A stretch of DNA of 7,818 bases from an uncultured Muribaculaceae bacterium (GCA_910586475.1 CAJUHM010000067.1:1-7818); one strand, 5' to 3'. Shown: positions 1 through 6,343, counted from the stretch's first letter. The notes: generated by a model from the sequence alone, not told the origin. A program made the numbers and translations.

Positions 1-48
1 GATGCCATATGACAATGTGTGGGGCGGCGGGGGGATGAAAAAGTCAGA

Positions 49-73
49 GGGGAGGGTGAACCTCAGGGCGGGG
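49..73 (+). other. G-run cluster, possible G-quadruplex
   Basis: Four runs of at least three G occur at 49-52, 54-56, 66-68 and 70-73, separated by 1, 9 and 1 nt. Further G runs lie at 21-24 and 29-34. The pattern could fold into an intramolecular quadruplex, although the 9-nt central loop is longer than the usual limit of 7. It lies just upstream of the putative enhancer region of groESL. No gene is supported in bases 1-80. Any function is inference. Confidence 0.25.
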
Positions 74-80
74 ACGGTTG

Positions 81-150
81 TTGTGACATCGGTGTCGGAG
101 CGCGGGACACGACAAAATGTCACCCGACGATGGCAGAAAGTCTGTCACAA
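81..150. promoter_or_regulatory. Putative upstream activator binding region for the groESL sigma-54 promoter
   Basis: Three copies of one half-site are visible: TTGTGACA at 81-88, ATGTCAC at 117-123 and TGTCACAA at 143-150. The first and third are perfect 8-bp inverted repeats of each other, and the first and second form a 7-bp inverted repeat. Nested between the first and second is the dyad GTGTC-N9-GACAC (92-110). Taking the predicted transcription start near 204, the elements span about -123 to -54. This is where bacterial enhancer-binding proteins of the NtrC type usually bind to activate sigma-54 polymerase. The repeats are seen directly; the regulatory role and the identity of the activator are inferred. 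Confidence 0.45.
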
Positions 151-177
151 TGGCGCACTGACGCTCCCGTGGTTTTT

Positions 178-193
178 TGGCACAGTGATTGCA
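178..193 (+). promoter_or_regulatory. Sigma-54 (RpoN) -24/-12 promoter of groES-groEL
   Basis: TGGCACAGTGATTGCA matches the sigma-54 consensus TGGCACRNNNNTTGCW at every defined position. The invariant GG (179-180) and GC (191-192) are separated by exactly 10 bp. It is preceded by a T-tract (173-178), points toward groES, and predicts a start near base 204, giving a leader of about 84 nt. No TAnnTTTG element (Bacteroidetes primary sigma factor) and no CIRCE repeat (TTAGCACTC-N9-GAGTGCTAA) is seen in 1-287. Sigma-54 promoters are defined by these two dinucleotides and their spacing, so a chance match this complete in a 290-bp control region is unlikely, though not excluded. Transcription from it would need an AAA+ activator. 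Confidence 0.72.
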
Positions 194-209
194 TGAAAGA
201 AACAGTGAG

Positions 210-228
210 CGGCTTTCCAGAAATGCCG
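210..228 (+). other. Small hairpin near the 5' end of the groESL leader
   Basis: CGGC (210-213) pairs with GCCG (225-228). TTT (214-216) then pairs with AAA (221-223) around the loop CCAG, with T224 bulged. The stem starts only about six nucleotides after the predicted sigma-54 transcription start (near 204). This position fits a 5' stem that protects mRNA from decay, but it is short and the role is inference. Confidence 0.3.
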
Positions 229-287
229 GGTGCGGCTCCCCGTAGAATTAAATCAAATAATCATTAAACATAAAACAGAAACTAATT

Positions 288-563
288 ATGAATCTTCAAC
301 CGTTAGCTGACCGCGTGATCGTTCTTCCTTCACCGGCCGAAGAAGTGACCGTCTCGGGCATCATTATCCCTGATTCCGCAAAGGAAAAACCTCTTAAGGG
401 CAAAGTCATGGCAGCCGGCAAGGGCACCAAGGACGAAGATATGATCCTTAAGGAAGGTGACGAAGTCATCTTCGGAAAATATGCCGGAACAGAAGTAGAA
501 TTCGAGGGCGAAAAGTATCTGATCATGCGTCAGAGCGACGTTCTCGCCGTTGTAGTCGGCTAA
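288..563 (+). CDS. groES: Co-chaperonin GroES (Cpn10)
   Basis: This 91-residue cytosolic co-chaperonin forms the heptameric lid of the GroEL cage and triggers substrate encapsulation in an ATP-dependent cycle. The length is normal for the family. The N-terminal LQPLADRVIV beta strand, the flexible mobile loop around residues 15-32 with the hydrophobic GIIIPDSA GroEL-binding tip, and the C-terminal YLIMRQSDVLAVV strand are all present. The start ATG follows an A-rich tract without a Shine-Dalgarno sequence, as usual in Bacteroidota, and no in-frame alternative fits the family better. groEL begins 46 nt downstream, so the pair is a standard bicistronic operon. It is read from the putative sigma-54 promoter at 178-193. 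Confidence 0.98.
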   Translation: MNLQPLADRVIVLPSPAEEVTVSGIIIPDSAKEKPLKGKVMAAGKGTKDEDMILKEGDEVIFGKYAGTEVEFEGEKYLIMRQSDVLAVVVG

Positions 564-609
564 GTCCGTTCATTTTCATTCTCTAACAGATTCTAAAACA
601 ACAACCAAA

Positions 610-2241
610 ATGGCAAAAGAAATAAAATTTGAGATCAAGGCTCGCGAAGAGCTGAAAAAAGGTGTTGACGCTCTGGCTGATGCAGTGAAGGTCACACTCG
701 GCCCGAAAGGACGCAATGTAATTATCGAGAAGAAGTTCGGCGCACCCCACATCACGAAGGATGGTGTTAGTGTGGCACGCGAAGTTGAACTCGAAGATCC
801 GTTCCAGAACATGGGCGCGCAGCTCGTCAAGGAGGTCGCTTCGAAGACCGGCGACGATGCGGGCGACGGCACAACTACCGCTACAGTGCTGGCTCAGGCC
901 ATTATCAATGTCGGTCTGAAGAATGTTGCGGCCGGCGCAAATCCGATGGATCTCAAACGAGGCATCGACAAGGCTGTCGGCATCGTTGTCGAAGGCATCA
1001 AGGGAATGGCCGAAGAGGTCGGCGACGATTTCAAGAAGATCGAGGATGTCGCCCGCATTTCAGCCAACAATGACGAGGCTATCGGTCATCTGATTGCCGA
1101 GGCTATGAAGAAGGTTAAGAAAGAGGGTGTCATCACTGTCGATGAGGCCAAGGGAACTGAAACGACAGTCGATATTGTTGAAGGTATGCAGTTTGACCGC
1201 GGATATATCTCTCCCTACTTTGTGACCAACACGGAGAAAATGGAGTGTGAGATGGATTCTCCCTATATCCTGCTTTTCGACAAGAAAATTTCTAACCTCA
1301 AGGATCTTCTTCCGATTCTCGAAGCGAGCGCCCAGAGCGGCCGTCCGTTGCTGATCATCGCTGAGGATGTCGACAATGAGGCTCTTGCGACGCTGGTTGT
1401 CAACCGTCTGCGCGGTTCGTTGAAGATCTGTGCGGTCAAGGCTCCCGGATTCGGCGACCGTCGTAAAGAGATGCTCGAGGATATCGCAGTGCTCACCGGC
1501 GGAGTCGTTATCTCAGAAGAGAAGGGCATGAAGCTTGAAAGCGCTACAGTCGATATGCTCGGCCGCGCCGAAAAGGTTGAGGTGAACAAGGAAAATACGA
1601 CTATCATCAACGGACTCGGTTCGAAAGAGGCCATTGCCGGCCGTGTGGCTCAGATCAAGGCTCAGATCGAACAGACAACGAGCGATTATGATCGTGAGAA
1701 ACTCCAGGAACGTCTTGCCAAGCTTGCAGGCGGCGTGGCTGTTCTCCACATCGGCGCTCCCTCGGAGGTCGAGATGAAGGAGAAGAAGGATCGCGTTGAC
1801 GATGCTCTTTCTGCAACCCGTGCGGCGATTGCCGAAGGTATCGTTCCGGGCGGAGGCGTTGCCTATATCCGCTGTGTGGAGAAACTTGACGGTCTCAAGG
1901 GTGAGAACGACGACGAGACAACTGGTATTCTGATCGTGCGCCGTGCGATCGAAGAACCGCTCCGCCAGATCGTTGCCAATGCCGGTGTCGAAGGTGCCGT
2001 CGTTGTCCAGAAAGTCAAGGAAGGCAGCGGCGACTTCGGCTACAATGCCCGCGCTGACCGTTATGAAAATCTTATGGCCGCCGGCGTTATCGACCCCGCC
2101 AAGGTTACACGTGTGGCTCTCGAGAATGCAGCTTCTATCGCAGGCATGTTCCTCACAACCGAATGTGTTATCGCTGAGAAGAAAGATGAAAACGCTGCAG
2201 CTCCGGCAATGCCTGCTCCCGGCATGGGCGGTATGATGTAA
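610..2241 (+). CDS. groEL: Chaperonin GroEL (Cpn60, 60 kDa chaperonin)
   Basis: This 543-residue ATP-dependent chaperonin assembles into a double heptameric ring that encloses and refolds cytosolic proteins with GroES. The equatorial nucleotide-binding motifs are intact: LGPKGRNV near residue 30, TKDG with the Asp at 51 (E. coli Asp52), GDGTTTATVLA with Asp86 (E. coli Asp87), and the ATPase Asp398 in VDDALSATRAA, followed by GGGVAYIR. The apical segment (about 190-370) includes AVKAPGFGDRR. The sequence reads as close to Bacteroides GroEL. The C-terminal tail is short, ending GMGGMM rather than carrying several GGM repeats. The gene is co-transcribed with groES and ends 18 nt before a strong terminator. 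It uses one ATG after an A-rich tract. It is probably the housekeeping chaperonin; whether a second copy exists elsewhere cannot be seen here. Confidence 0.99.
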   Translation: MAKEIKFEIKAREELKKGVDALADAVKVTLGPKGRNVIIEKKFGAPHITKDGVSVAREVELEDPFQNMGAQLVKEVASKTGDDAGDGTTTATVLAQAIINVGLKNVAAGANPMDLKRGIDKAVGIVVEGIKGMAEEVGDDFKKIEDVARISANNDEAIGHLIAEAMKKVKKEGVITVDEAKGTETTVDIVEGMQFDRGYISPYFVTNTEKMECEMDSPYILLFDKKISNLKDLLPILEASAQSGRPLLIIAEDVDNEALATLVVNRLRGSLKICAVKAPGFGDRRKEMLEDIAVLTGGVVISEEKGMKLESATVDMLGRAEKVEVNKENTTIINGLGSKEAIAGRVAQIKAQIEQTTSDYDREKLQERLAKLAGGVAVLHIGAPSEVEMKEKKDRVDDALSATRAAIAEGIVPGGGVAYIRCVEKLDGLKGENDDETTGILIVRRAIEEPLRQIVANAGVEGAVVVQKVKEGSGDFGYNARADRYENLMAAGVIDPAKVTRVALENAASIAGMFLTTECVIAEKKDENAAAPAMPAPGMGGMM

Positions 2242-2259
2242 TCAGATTCCTTCCCGAAT

Positions 2260-2325
2260 AAAAAAAAGAGGGGGGTGTCATAATGACTCGGATGTGAGTC
2301 GCTATGACACCCCCTTTTCTTTTTT
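2260..2325. terminator. Bidirectional rho-independent terminator between groEL and the convergent envelope operon
   Basis: A long inverted repeat pairs 2267-2289 with 2296-2318 around the loop GGATGT (2290-2295). The core GGGGGTGTCATA/TATGACACCCCC is perfect. An inner GACTC/GAGTC segment follows, with one A-C mismatch at 2283/2302 and a G-U pair beside it. The + strand side is followed by TTTTCTTTTTT (2315-2325). The - strand side has eight consecutive T (complement of A at 2260-2267). It therefore serves groEL and also the operon ending at 2366. Confidence 0.93.
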
Positions 2326-2365
2326 ATTATAACGGAATTTCGTGAGGGGTGGATCCGGCTGGCGG

Positions 2366-3355
2366 TCAGCGTAGGAGTGAGAAGTAGCGGTCTGCCACCA
2401 TGCGGCCGATCAGGAGTTCGCGGTCGGCGTCAAGAAACTGTCTGACATATTCGTGGGCATGGCTGATAATGGCTTCGGCTTCGTCGGGATGGTCAAGATA
2501 GTAGCGGAGCTTTTCCGGCAGGTCGGAATAGTCGTCGCGCACTTCAATGTAGTGGTAGTCGCCGACGAGGCTACCCTCCATGAACCATGATTCGATTTTC
2601 GGCCGCGGCATGACGGCTATCGAGTTTGACGACATGACCCACTTGAGATTAGTCGCGACGTCGTGTCCCTCGATGGTTGCGATGAATTTATAGTTGAGCT
2701 GTTCGGCAACGGGAATGTAGTTTTTGATGAATTCCCGGTCGGTCACGTATTCGTCGTCGTTGACTTGCCCGGCGTCGCACAGGGGGTGGTTGTGGAAAAG
2801 TTCGAGAAAGGCTGTGCGGTGGGGCTGGTTGCGGACGATGTTGCGGAACATCAGCAGCGGTTTCTTCTCGCTGTAGGGGATCGTGTCGCTGACAAAAGAG
2901 AAGTGGCGCACGCTGTTTAGCCGTGCAAGCACGGAGTTGGAGCAGGCGCCTTCGCCCACGATCGGACGGGCTTTGACGAACTGGGGTGATGCAGTCTCGA
3001 AGTCAATGTCGCCGAATGTGTAGCAGAAGCGGTCGGTCGGGCGTCCGATGCGTACGGTCGGGAACAGGTCGAGAAAGTAGCTTGAAAAACGGTGCTTGCC
3101 GCGCCAGGGGAAACGGAAGCGGCGCACTTCGACTGATCTGTCGCGATCGATGACGGCCTCGGGCGAGAGCCGGACATAATAGCTGACGCGGTTTTCGGCG
3201 TAGGCCCTTTCGCTGTCGCTCAACGCAGCGAGCTGCCGACGGAAGCGGAAGCGGAAAATTGCGGAGGGGAGAAAATAGCGCCCGAAGCCTCCGGCAAAGA
3301 AGCGGAGACGTCGGGTGAATTTTTCCAGTGAGTGGAGATCGGAGCGGATTCTCAT
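2366..3355 (-). CDS. GT90 family (LpsA/CAP10-type) glycosyltransferase
   Basis: This 329-residue protein resembles the lipopolysaccharide A protein group of glycosyltransferase family 90. The conserved C-terminal half shows EGHDVATNLKW (229-239), then SNSIAVMP (243-250), a WFMEGSLVGDYHYIEV segment (257-272) and DDYSDL (274-279). These match the family pattern of a nucleotide-sugar binding segment followed by a conserved Pro and an acidic loop. Upstream, FPTVRIGRP (98-106) and RNIVRNQPHR (171-180) also fit. The N-terminal ~60 residues are very basic and may lie against the inner membrane. It is the last gene of the operon, and its ATG overlaps the stop of the preceding cytidylyltransferase as ATGA, implying translational coupling. 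The probable job is adding a sugar to the lipid A-Kdo inner core on the cytoplasmic face. Donor and acceptor are unknown, and the gene symbol is left open. Confidence 0.85.
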   Translation of the reverse strand: MRIRSDLHSLEKFTRRLRFFAGGFGRYFLPSAIFRFRFRRQLAALSDSERAYAENRVSYYVRLSPEAVIDRDRSVEVRRFRFPWRGKHRFSSYFLDLFPTVRIGRPTDRFCYTFGDIDFETASPQFVKARPIVGEGACSNSVLARLNSVRHFSFVSDTIPYSEKKPLLMFRNIVRNQPHRTAFLELFHNHPLCDAGQVNDDEYVTDREFIKNYIPVAEQLNYKFIATIEGHDVATNLKWVMSSNSIAVMPRPKIESWFMEGSLVGDYHYIEVRDDYSDLPEKLRYYLDHPDEAEAIISHAHEYVRQFLDADRELLIGRMVADRYFSLLR

Positions 3356-4077
3356 TTTCCGTTGAGATATGCTTCAACGCCGGCGATGTCCTTCCGGTTG
3401 TCGACGGAGAGTGACTTGCAGTGGCAGTTGTAGTAATATATCGGCATGTGGTTTTCGATGAAACGGAATGAGTCGTTTTCTTCGATTTTTTCGATCGGGC
3501 CGCGGGGGGTGTTGTGATAGAAGTCGAGGGCTTTGCGGGTGAAGGCACCTACGCCGACGAATTTATGGAAGACATAGTCCATCGCTCCTTTGGGATAGGG
3601 TATCGGGCTGCGTGAGATGAAGAGGCAGCGGTTGTCGGCAGCGGTTACGATCTTCAGGTTTGTCGCGTCGACGACTTCGACCGGATTTGTGAAGTCGGTC
3701 ATCAGGTTGCTGACAAAGAAGTCGTCGGGCTTGAGCCCGTCGGGGATACACTGGATGATGGCGTCGCGTGTCAGCAGCGGCTCGTCGCCGTTGACCATGA
3801 CGTAGAGGTCTGCCGGAATGACAGTCGAGACTTCGTAGAGCCGTTCGGTGGCAGTGTCGTGGTCGGAGCGTGTCATGACCACTTTTGCGCCGAAGCTTTC
3901 GGCTGCCGCACGAATCTTTTCGGAGTCGGTGGCAACATATACCTCTTCGAAGATTTCAACTTCCTTGCAGTGTTCATAGACCCATTGGATCATCGGTTTT
4001 CCAAGGATCAGGGCGAGCGGTTTTTCGAAGAAGCGGGTTGATTCGGCGCGGGCCGGTATGACGCAGATGGTTTTCAT
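3352..4077 (-). CDS. Divergent KdsB-family (CMP-sugar) cytidylyltransferase
   Basis: This 241-residue protein belongs to the KdsB/NeuA cytidylyltransferase family, which joins CMP from CTP to a sugar acid such as Kdo. Visible motifs are VIPAR..STR (7-15) with Lys19, GKPMI (26-30), VATDSEKI (48-55), HDTATER (73-79), NGDEP (96-100) and SVDNRKDI (224-231). The two metal-linked aspartates, in GDEP (Asp98) and SVD (Asp226), are kept, so catalysis is plausible. Several places differ from standard KdsB as I recall it: PGK becomes FEK, HQSGT becomes HDTAT, QGDEP becomes NGDEP, HLGIYGYR becomes KFVGVGAF, and LEQLR becomes NDSFR. The true start is ATG at 4077, because MKTICVIPAR aligns with the family N terminus. 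The 56-residue extension to 4245 would overlap the acyltransferase gene. It lies 25 nt after that gene and is coupled to GT90. It is either CMP-Kdo synthetase or an enzyme for a related acid. Confidence 0.85.
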   Translation of the reverse strand: MKTICVIPARAESTRFFEKPLALILGKPMIQWVYEHCKEVEIFEEVYVATDSEKIRAAAESFGAKVVMTRSDHDTATERLYEVSTVIPADLYVMVNGDEPLLTRDAIIQCIPDGLKPDDFFVSNLMTDFTNPVEVVDATNLKIVTAADNRCLFISRSPIPYPKGAMDYVFHKFVGVGAFTRKALDFYHNTPRGPIEKIEENDSFRFIENHMPIYYYNCHCKSLSVDNRKDIAGVEAYLNGK

Positions 4078-4102
4078 TTCGTTATGATTGGATGTTGTGT
4101 GA

Positions 4103-5035
4103 TTATTCTGATTTTGTGGTCTGAGGCGATGTGTCAGACTGGGTTTGCTGAGGGTCTGGGAGGGTGTAGCGCCATCGTTTATGTGACCACAGCCAGTAGG
4201 GGGGCTGTCGGCGTATTGTTGCCTCGAGCATCCGCATGTAGGCATGTGAGACGGGATAGCTTTCGCCGTCGGCCTCAGTCGGCTCGATCGGTTTGAATGT
4301 GAGTCTGTAGTGGCCTCGTTTCAGTTTTTCGACATCGAGGTAGAGGTAGCGGGCGTTCAGGCGGTTGCCTATTTCTTCGGCGCCAACGTTGATGATTGTT
4401 CCGGGATGGTTCAGGAAGTTCATGAAGTGGCGTGAGCGCGAGTGGTTCGGGCTGTGGTCGTCGAGAATGCCGACAATGAAGCTTCCCTTGCGGCTCAGTC
4501 CGAGAAGGGTTCTGAAGGCTTTTGACTGAGGAATGTTGAGGGCATTGAAGCGTGATCTGATGCGGAGCATCAGTCTGTCGAATGCATGGTCACGCAGCGG
4601 TTTGTAGATCTGTGCGGTCACTTCCGGGCTTTTGAAGTGGAGCGTTATCGAGGGCACCCATTCCCAATTGCAGAAGTGGCCCAGATAGAGGAAAACAGGC
4701 GCTCCTGTCGCAGCAGCTTCCTCGACGAGGGCGGCATTTTCGACGATGACCCGGCGTCTGATCGATGATGTCCTGATCGACAGTAGTTTGATCGATTCGA
4801 CGATGTTGTCGGAGAGCTGCCGGTAGAATTCCTTTTCGATGCGTGCAATCTCGTCGGCGGATTTTTCGGGGAATGAAGTTGCGAGGTTTTCGCGGATGAC
4901 TTTCGCCCGATAATGGAGGCAGCGGTGGAAAATGAAGCATAGGCCGTCGCTGATTAGGTAGAGGACCGGCAGCGGTAGCCATGCCAGCGGCATGAACAGG
5001 GCAAGATATAGCACGTATTTTATTTTTTCTCCCAT
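4103..5035 (-). CDS. Lipid A biosynthesis acyltransferase (LpxL/HtrB-type)
   Basis: This 310-residue inner-membrane acyltransferase of the lysophospholipid acyltransferase superfamily would transfer a secondary acyl chain from acyl-ACP onto the Kdo-lipid A precursor. It starts with a hydrophobic segment (about residues 7-37) that acts as a membrane anchor. The catalytic HX4E motif is H120-FCNW-E125 in LYLGHFCNWEW, and a substrate-loop-like GILDDHSPN follows (about 188-196). The C-terminal PPYWLWSHKRWR box (about 278-290) is typical of the Bacteroidetes branch. Length is normal. Its ATG lies 16 nt inside the end of waaA, so the two are translationally coupled. This fits enzymology, because LpxL-type enzymes need Kdo already attached. 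The tail after the box (about 20 residues, rich in Ser, Thr and Gln) looks unstructured. Acyl specificity and acylation site cannot be read from the sequence. Confidence 0.93.
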   Translation of the reverse strand: MGEKIKYVLYLALFMPLAWLPLPVLYLISDGLCFIFHRCLHYRAKVIRENLATSFPEKSADEIARIEKEFYRQLSDNIVESIKLLSIRTSSIRRRVIVENAALVEEAAATGAPVFLYLGHFCNWEWVPSITLHFKSPEVTAQIYKPLRDHAFDRLMLRIRSRFNALNIPQSKAFRTLLGLSRKGSFIVGILDDHSPNHSRSRHFMNFLNHPGTIINVGAEEIGNRLNARYLYLDVEKLKRGHYRLTFKPIEPTEADGESYPVSHAYMRMLEATIRRQPPYWLWSHKRWRYTLPDPQQTQSDTSPQTTKSE

Positions 5036-6294
5036 AGACAGCGTTCGATAGATTCGACAATTCTTGCGGTTGCGCCGACGTTTTCGCTGACGTAGGCAAG
5101 CGCTTTTTCGCGTGTTTCATCAAGCCGTTCGGGAGTCATTGATGCGATCCACTGCGAGAGTTGCGCGGGGGTTTCGACTATTGCTCCGATGCCGCGCTCG
5201 ATCAGCTGGTTCGGAGTGATCTTCCGTTCGATGCGCGGTCCGAAGCTGACGGGCAGTCCGTAGACAGTCGCTTCGATAACGCTATGGAGCAGCGGTGTGA
5301 ATCCTCCTCCGACGTAGGCCATCGAGGCGTAGCGGTACATGTAGGCGAGCTTGCCGACGCAGTCGACGATCATGACGCGCAGGTCGGTGAGATCGGATTT
5401 GGCCGTGAGCTGTGAATATCGGGCTGTCGGGCCGTCGAAGGCATTTTCGATTGCGGCGATCGATTTCGGGGTGACATCGTGGGGAACAATGACCACTTTC
5501 AGTCCGGGGTGGTCTCGCAGGGCATCCGCGACCAGCTGCAGGTCTGTTCTGTCGCTGAGACTTCCGGCCATGAATAATTTTGCGCAACGATTTTCCGAGA
5601 AGCGTTCCATCACGGGATCTGTCCAGTCGGTGGAGGCGACCAGTGCGGCGTTGTCGAAGAGCGGGTCGCCCGAGATTTCGACGTTGTCGCAGCCAAGCGA
5701 CCGGAGATTGATGAAAGAGTTTTGGTCGAGGACGAAGAATTTCCGGTAGGTCAGCAGGGCTTTGCGGAAAATTTTACCGTACCAGCGGAAGAAGGGTGCG
5801 TTGTTGCGGATGAGCGCCGAGACAAGGAATGTCGGGACGGAGCGGAATTTGAGTTCCTGCAACATGTTCGGCCAGTATTCGGAGACGAGAAAAACGGCCG
5901 CTTTCGGGTTGACGGCTTCAAGAAATCCCCGGACATTGGCGCGGGTGTCGAGAGGGAGATAGAAGACGTGGTCGATTCCGGGATGGCGGTCTTTCATGAC
6001 ACGGTAGCCCGAGGGAGAGAAAAATGTCTGGACAATGCGCACATTTCCGGCGGCTTTCAGACGCGTGATGAGTGGTCGGGCAATGGCGAACTCGCCGAGT
6101 GATGAGGCGTGGAACCACACAACCGGCGCGTCGGATTGCGACTCGTTCATTTCGGCGGCGATCCGTCGAACAAGTCCGACTCTTCCTTTGACGAATTCGG
6201 GGAACTTACGGCTGACAGTCGCGGGGAGACAATGGGCGTAGACCTTCAGGGCCGCGTTGACCGTATTGACCGCTATGTTGTATTTTATATTCAT
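5020..6294 (-). CDS. waaA: 3-deoxy-D-manno-octulosonic acid transferase WaaA (KdtA)
   Basis: This 424-residue GT30 enzyme transfers Kdo from CMP-Kdo to the lipid A precursor at the cytoplasmic face of the inner membrane. The N-terminal domain has a membrane-associating helix (about residues 5-25) and the HASSLGEF motif (62-69), which contains the conserved acidic catalytic residue Glu68. FSPSGYR (92-98) and SEYWPN (138-143) follow. The C-terminal GT-B domain shows AGSLSDRT (243-250), VPHDVTPKSI (270-279) in the place of the usual PRHPER, GGGF (329-332), LLHSVIEATVYGLP (335-348, with His337 and Glu341) and FGPRIE (351-356), which binds the nucleotide sugar. Length matches the family. It is the first gene of a four-gene operon and has its own promoter region. 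Whether it adds one or more Kdo residues cannot be told from sequence; Bacteroides lipid A is generally reported with one phosphorylated Kdo. Confidence 0.96.
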   Translation of the reverse strand: MNIKYNIAVNTVNAALKVYAHCLPATVSRKFPEFVKGRVGLVRRIAAEMNESQSDAPVVWFHASSLGEFAIARPLITRLKAAGNVRIVQTFFSPSGYRVMKDRHPGIDHVFYLPLDTRANVRGFLEAVNPKAAVFLVSEYWPNMLQELKFRSVPTFLVSALIRNNAPFFRWYGKIFRKALLTYRKFFVLDQNSFINLRSLGCDNVEISGDPLFDNAALVASTDWTDPVMERFSENRCAKLFMAGSLSDRTDLQLVADALRDHPGLKVVIVPHDVTPKSIAAIENAFDGPTARYSQLTAKSDLTDLRVMIVDCVGKLAYMYRYASMAYVGGGFTPLLHSVIEATVYGLPVSFGPRIERKITPNQLIERGIGAIVETPAQLSQWIASMTPERLDETREKALAYVSENVGATARIVESIERCLWEKK

Positions 6295-6317
6295 TTCCGA
6301 TGGCCGCTTGGGGAATG

Positions 6318-6343
6318 CAAAATTAGCGAAAAAAATCTACAAA
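6318..6343 (-). promoter_or_regulatory. Bacteroidetes-type promoter of the waaA operon
   Basis: Reading the - strand, TAATTTTG (6325 to 6318) is an exact match to the Bacteroidetes -7 element TAnnTTTG. A TTTG (6343 to 6340) lies upstream with a spacer of only 14 nt, shorter than the usual ~19, so the -33 part is doubtful. The predicted start near 6314 gives a leader of about 20 nt before the waaA ATG at 6294. It sits in the 118-nt gap between yaaA and waaA, which supports separate transcription of the envelope operon. Confidence 0.55.

Noticed and set aside
2..267. Open frames of 64 and 82 codons before groES
   Set aside because: The translations are low-complexity and resemble no family. 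They run through the sigma-54 element and the enhancer repeats, and they have no plausible start context.
1..287. CIRCE/HrcA operator or sigma-32 heat-shock promoter for groESL
   Set aside because: I searched by eye for TTAGCACTC-N9-GAGTGCTAA and for CTTGAA-type -35 elements and found neither.
773..788. Second sigma-54-like site, TGGCACG inside groEL
   Set aside because: The -12 half lacks the essential GC at the right spacing, and the site lies in conserved coding sequence.
1263..1749. Long antisense frames inside groEL (123 and 78 codons)
   Set aside because: They are complements of highly conserved groEL codons, Ser/Arg-rich, with no recognisable domain; they are explained by groEL codon bias.
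3003..3548. 181-codon - strand frame across the GT90/cytidylyltransferase junction
   Set aside because: Its translation is Pro/Ser/Arg/His-rich and it is a shifted frame of two well-supported genes.
4078..4245. Upstream extension of the cytidylyltransferase frame to an ATG at 4245
   Set aside because: The extra 56 residues overlap the acyltransferase gene and look like out-of-frame translation. The family N terminus begins at the ATG at 4077.
4590..5123. 177-codon - strand frame across the acyltransferase and waaA end
   Set aside because: It is out of frame with two recognised genes, Arg/Pro/His-rich, and has no family resemblance.
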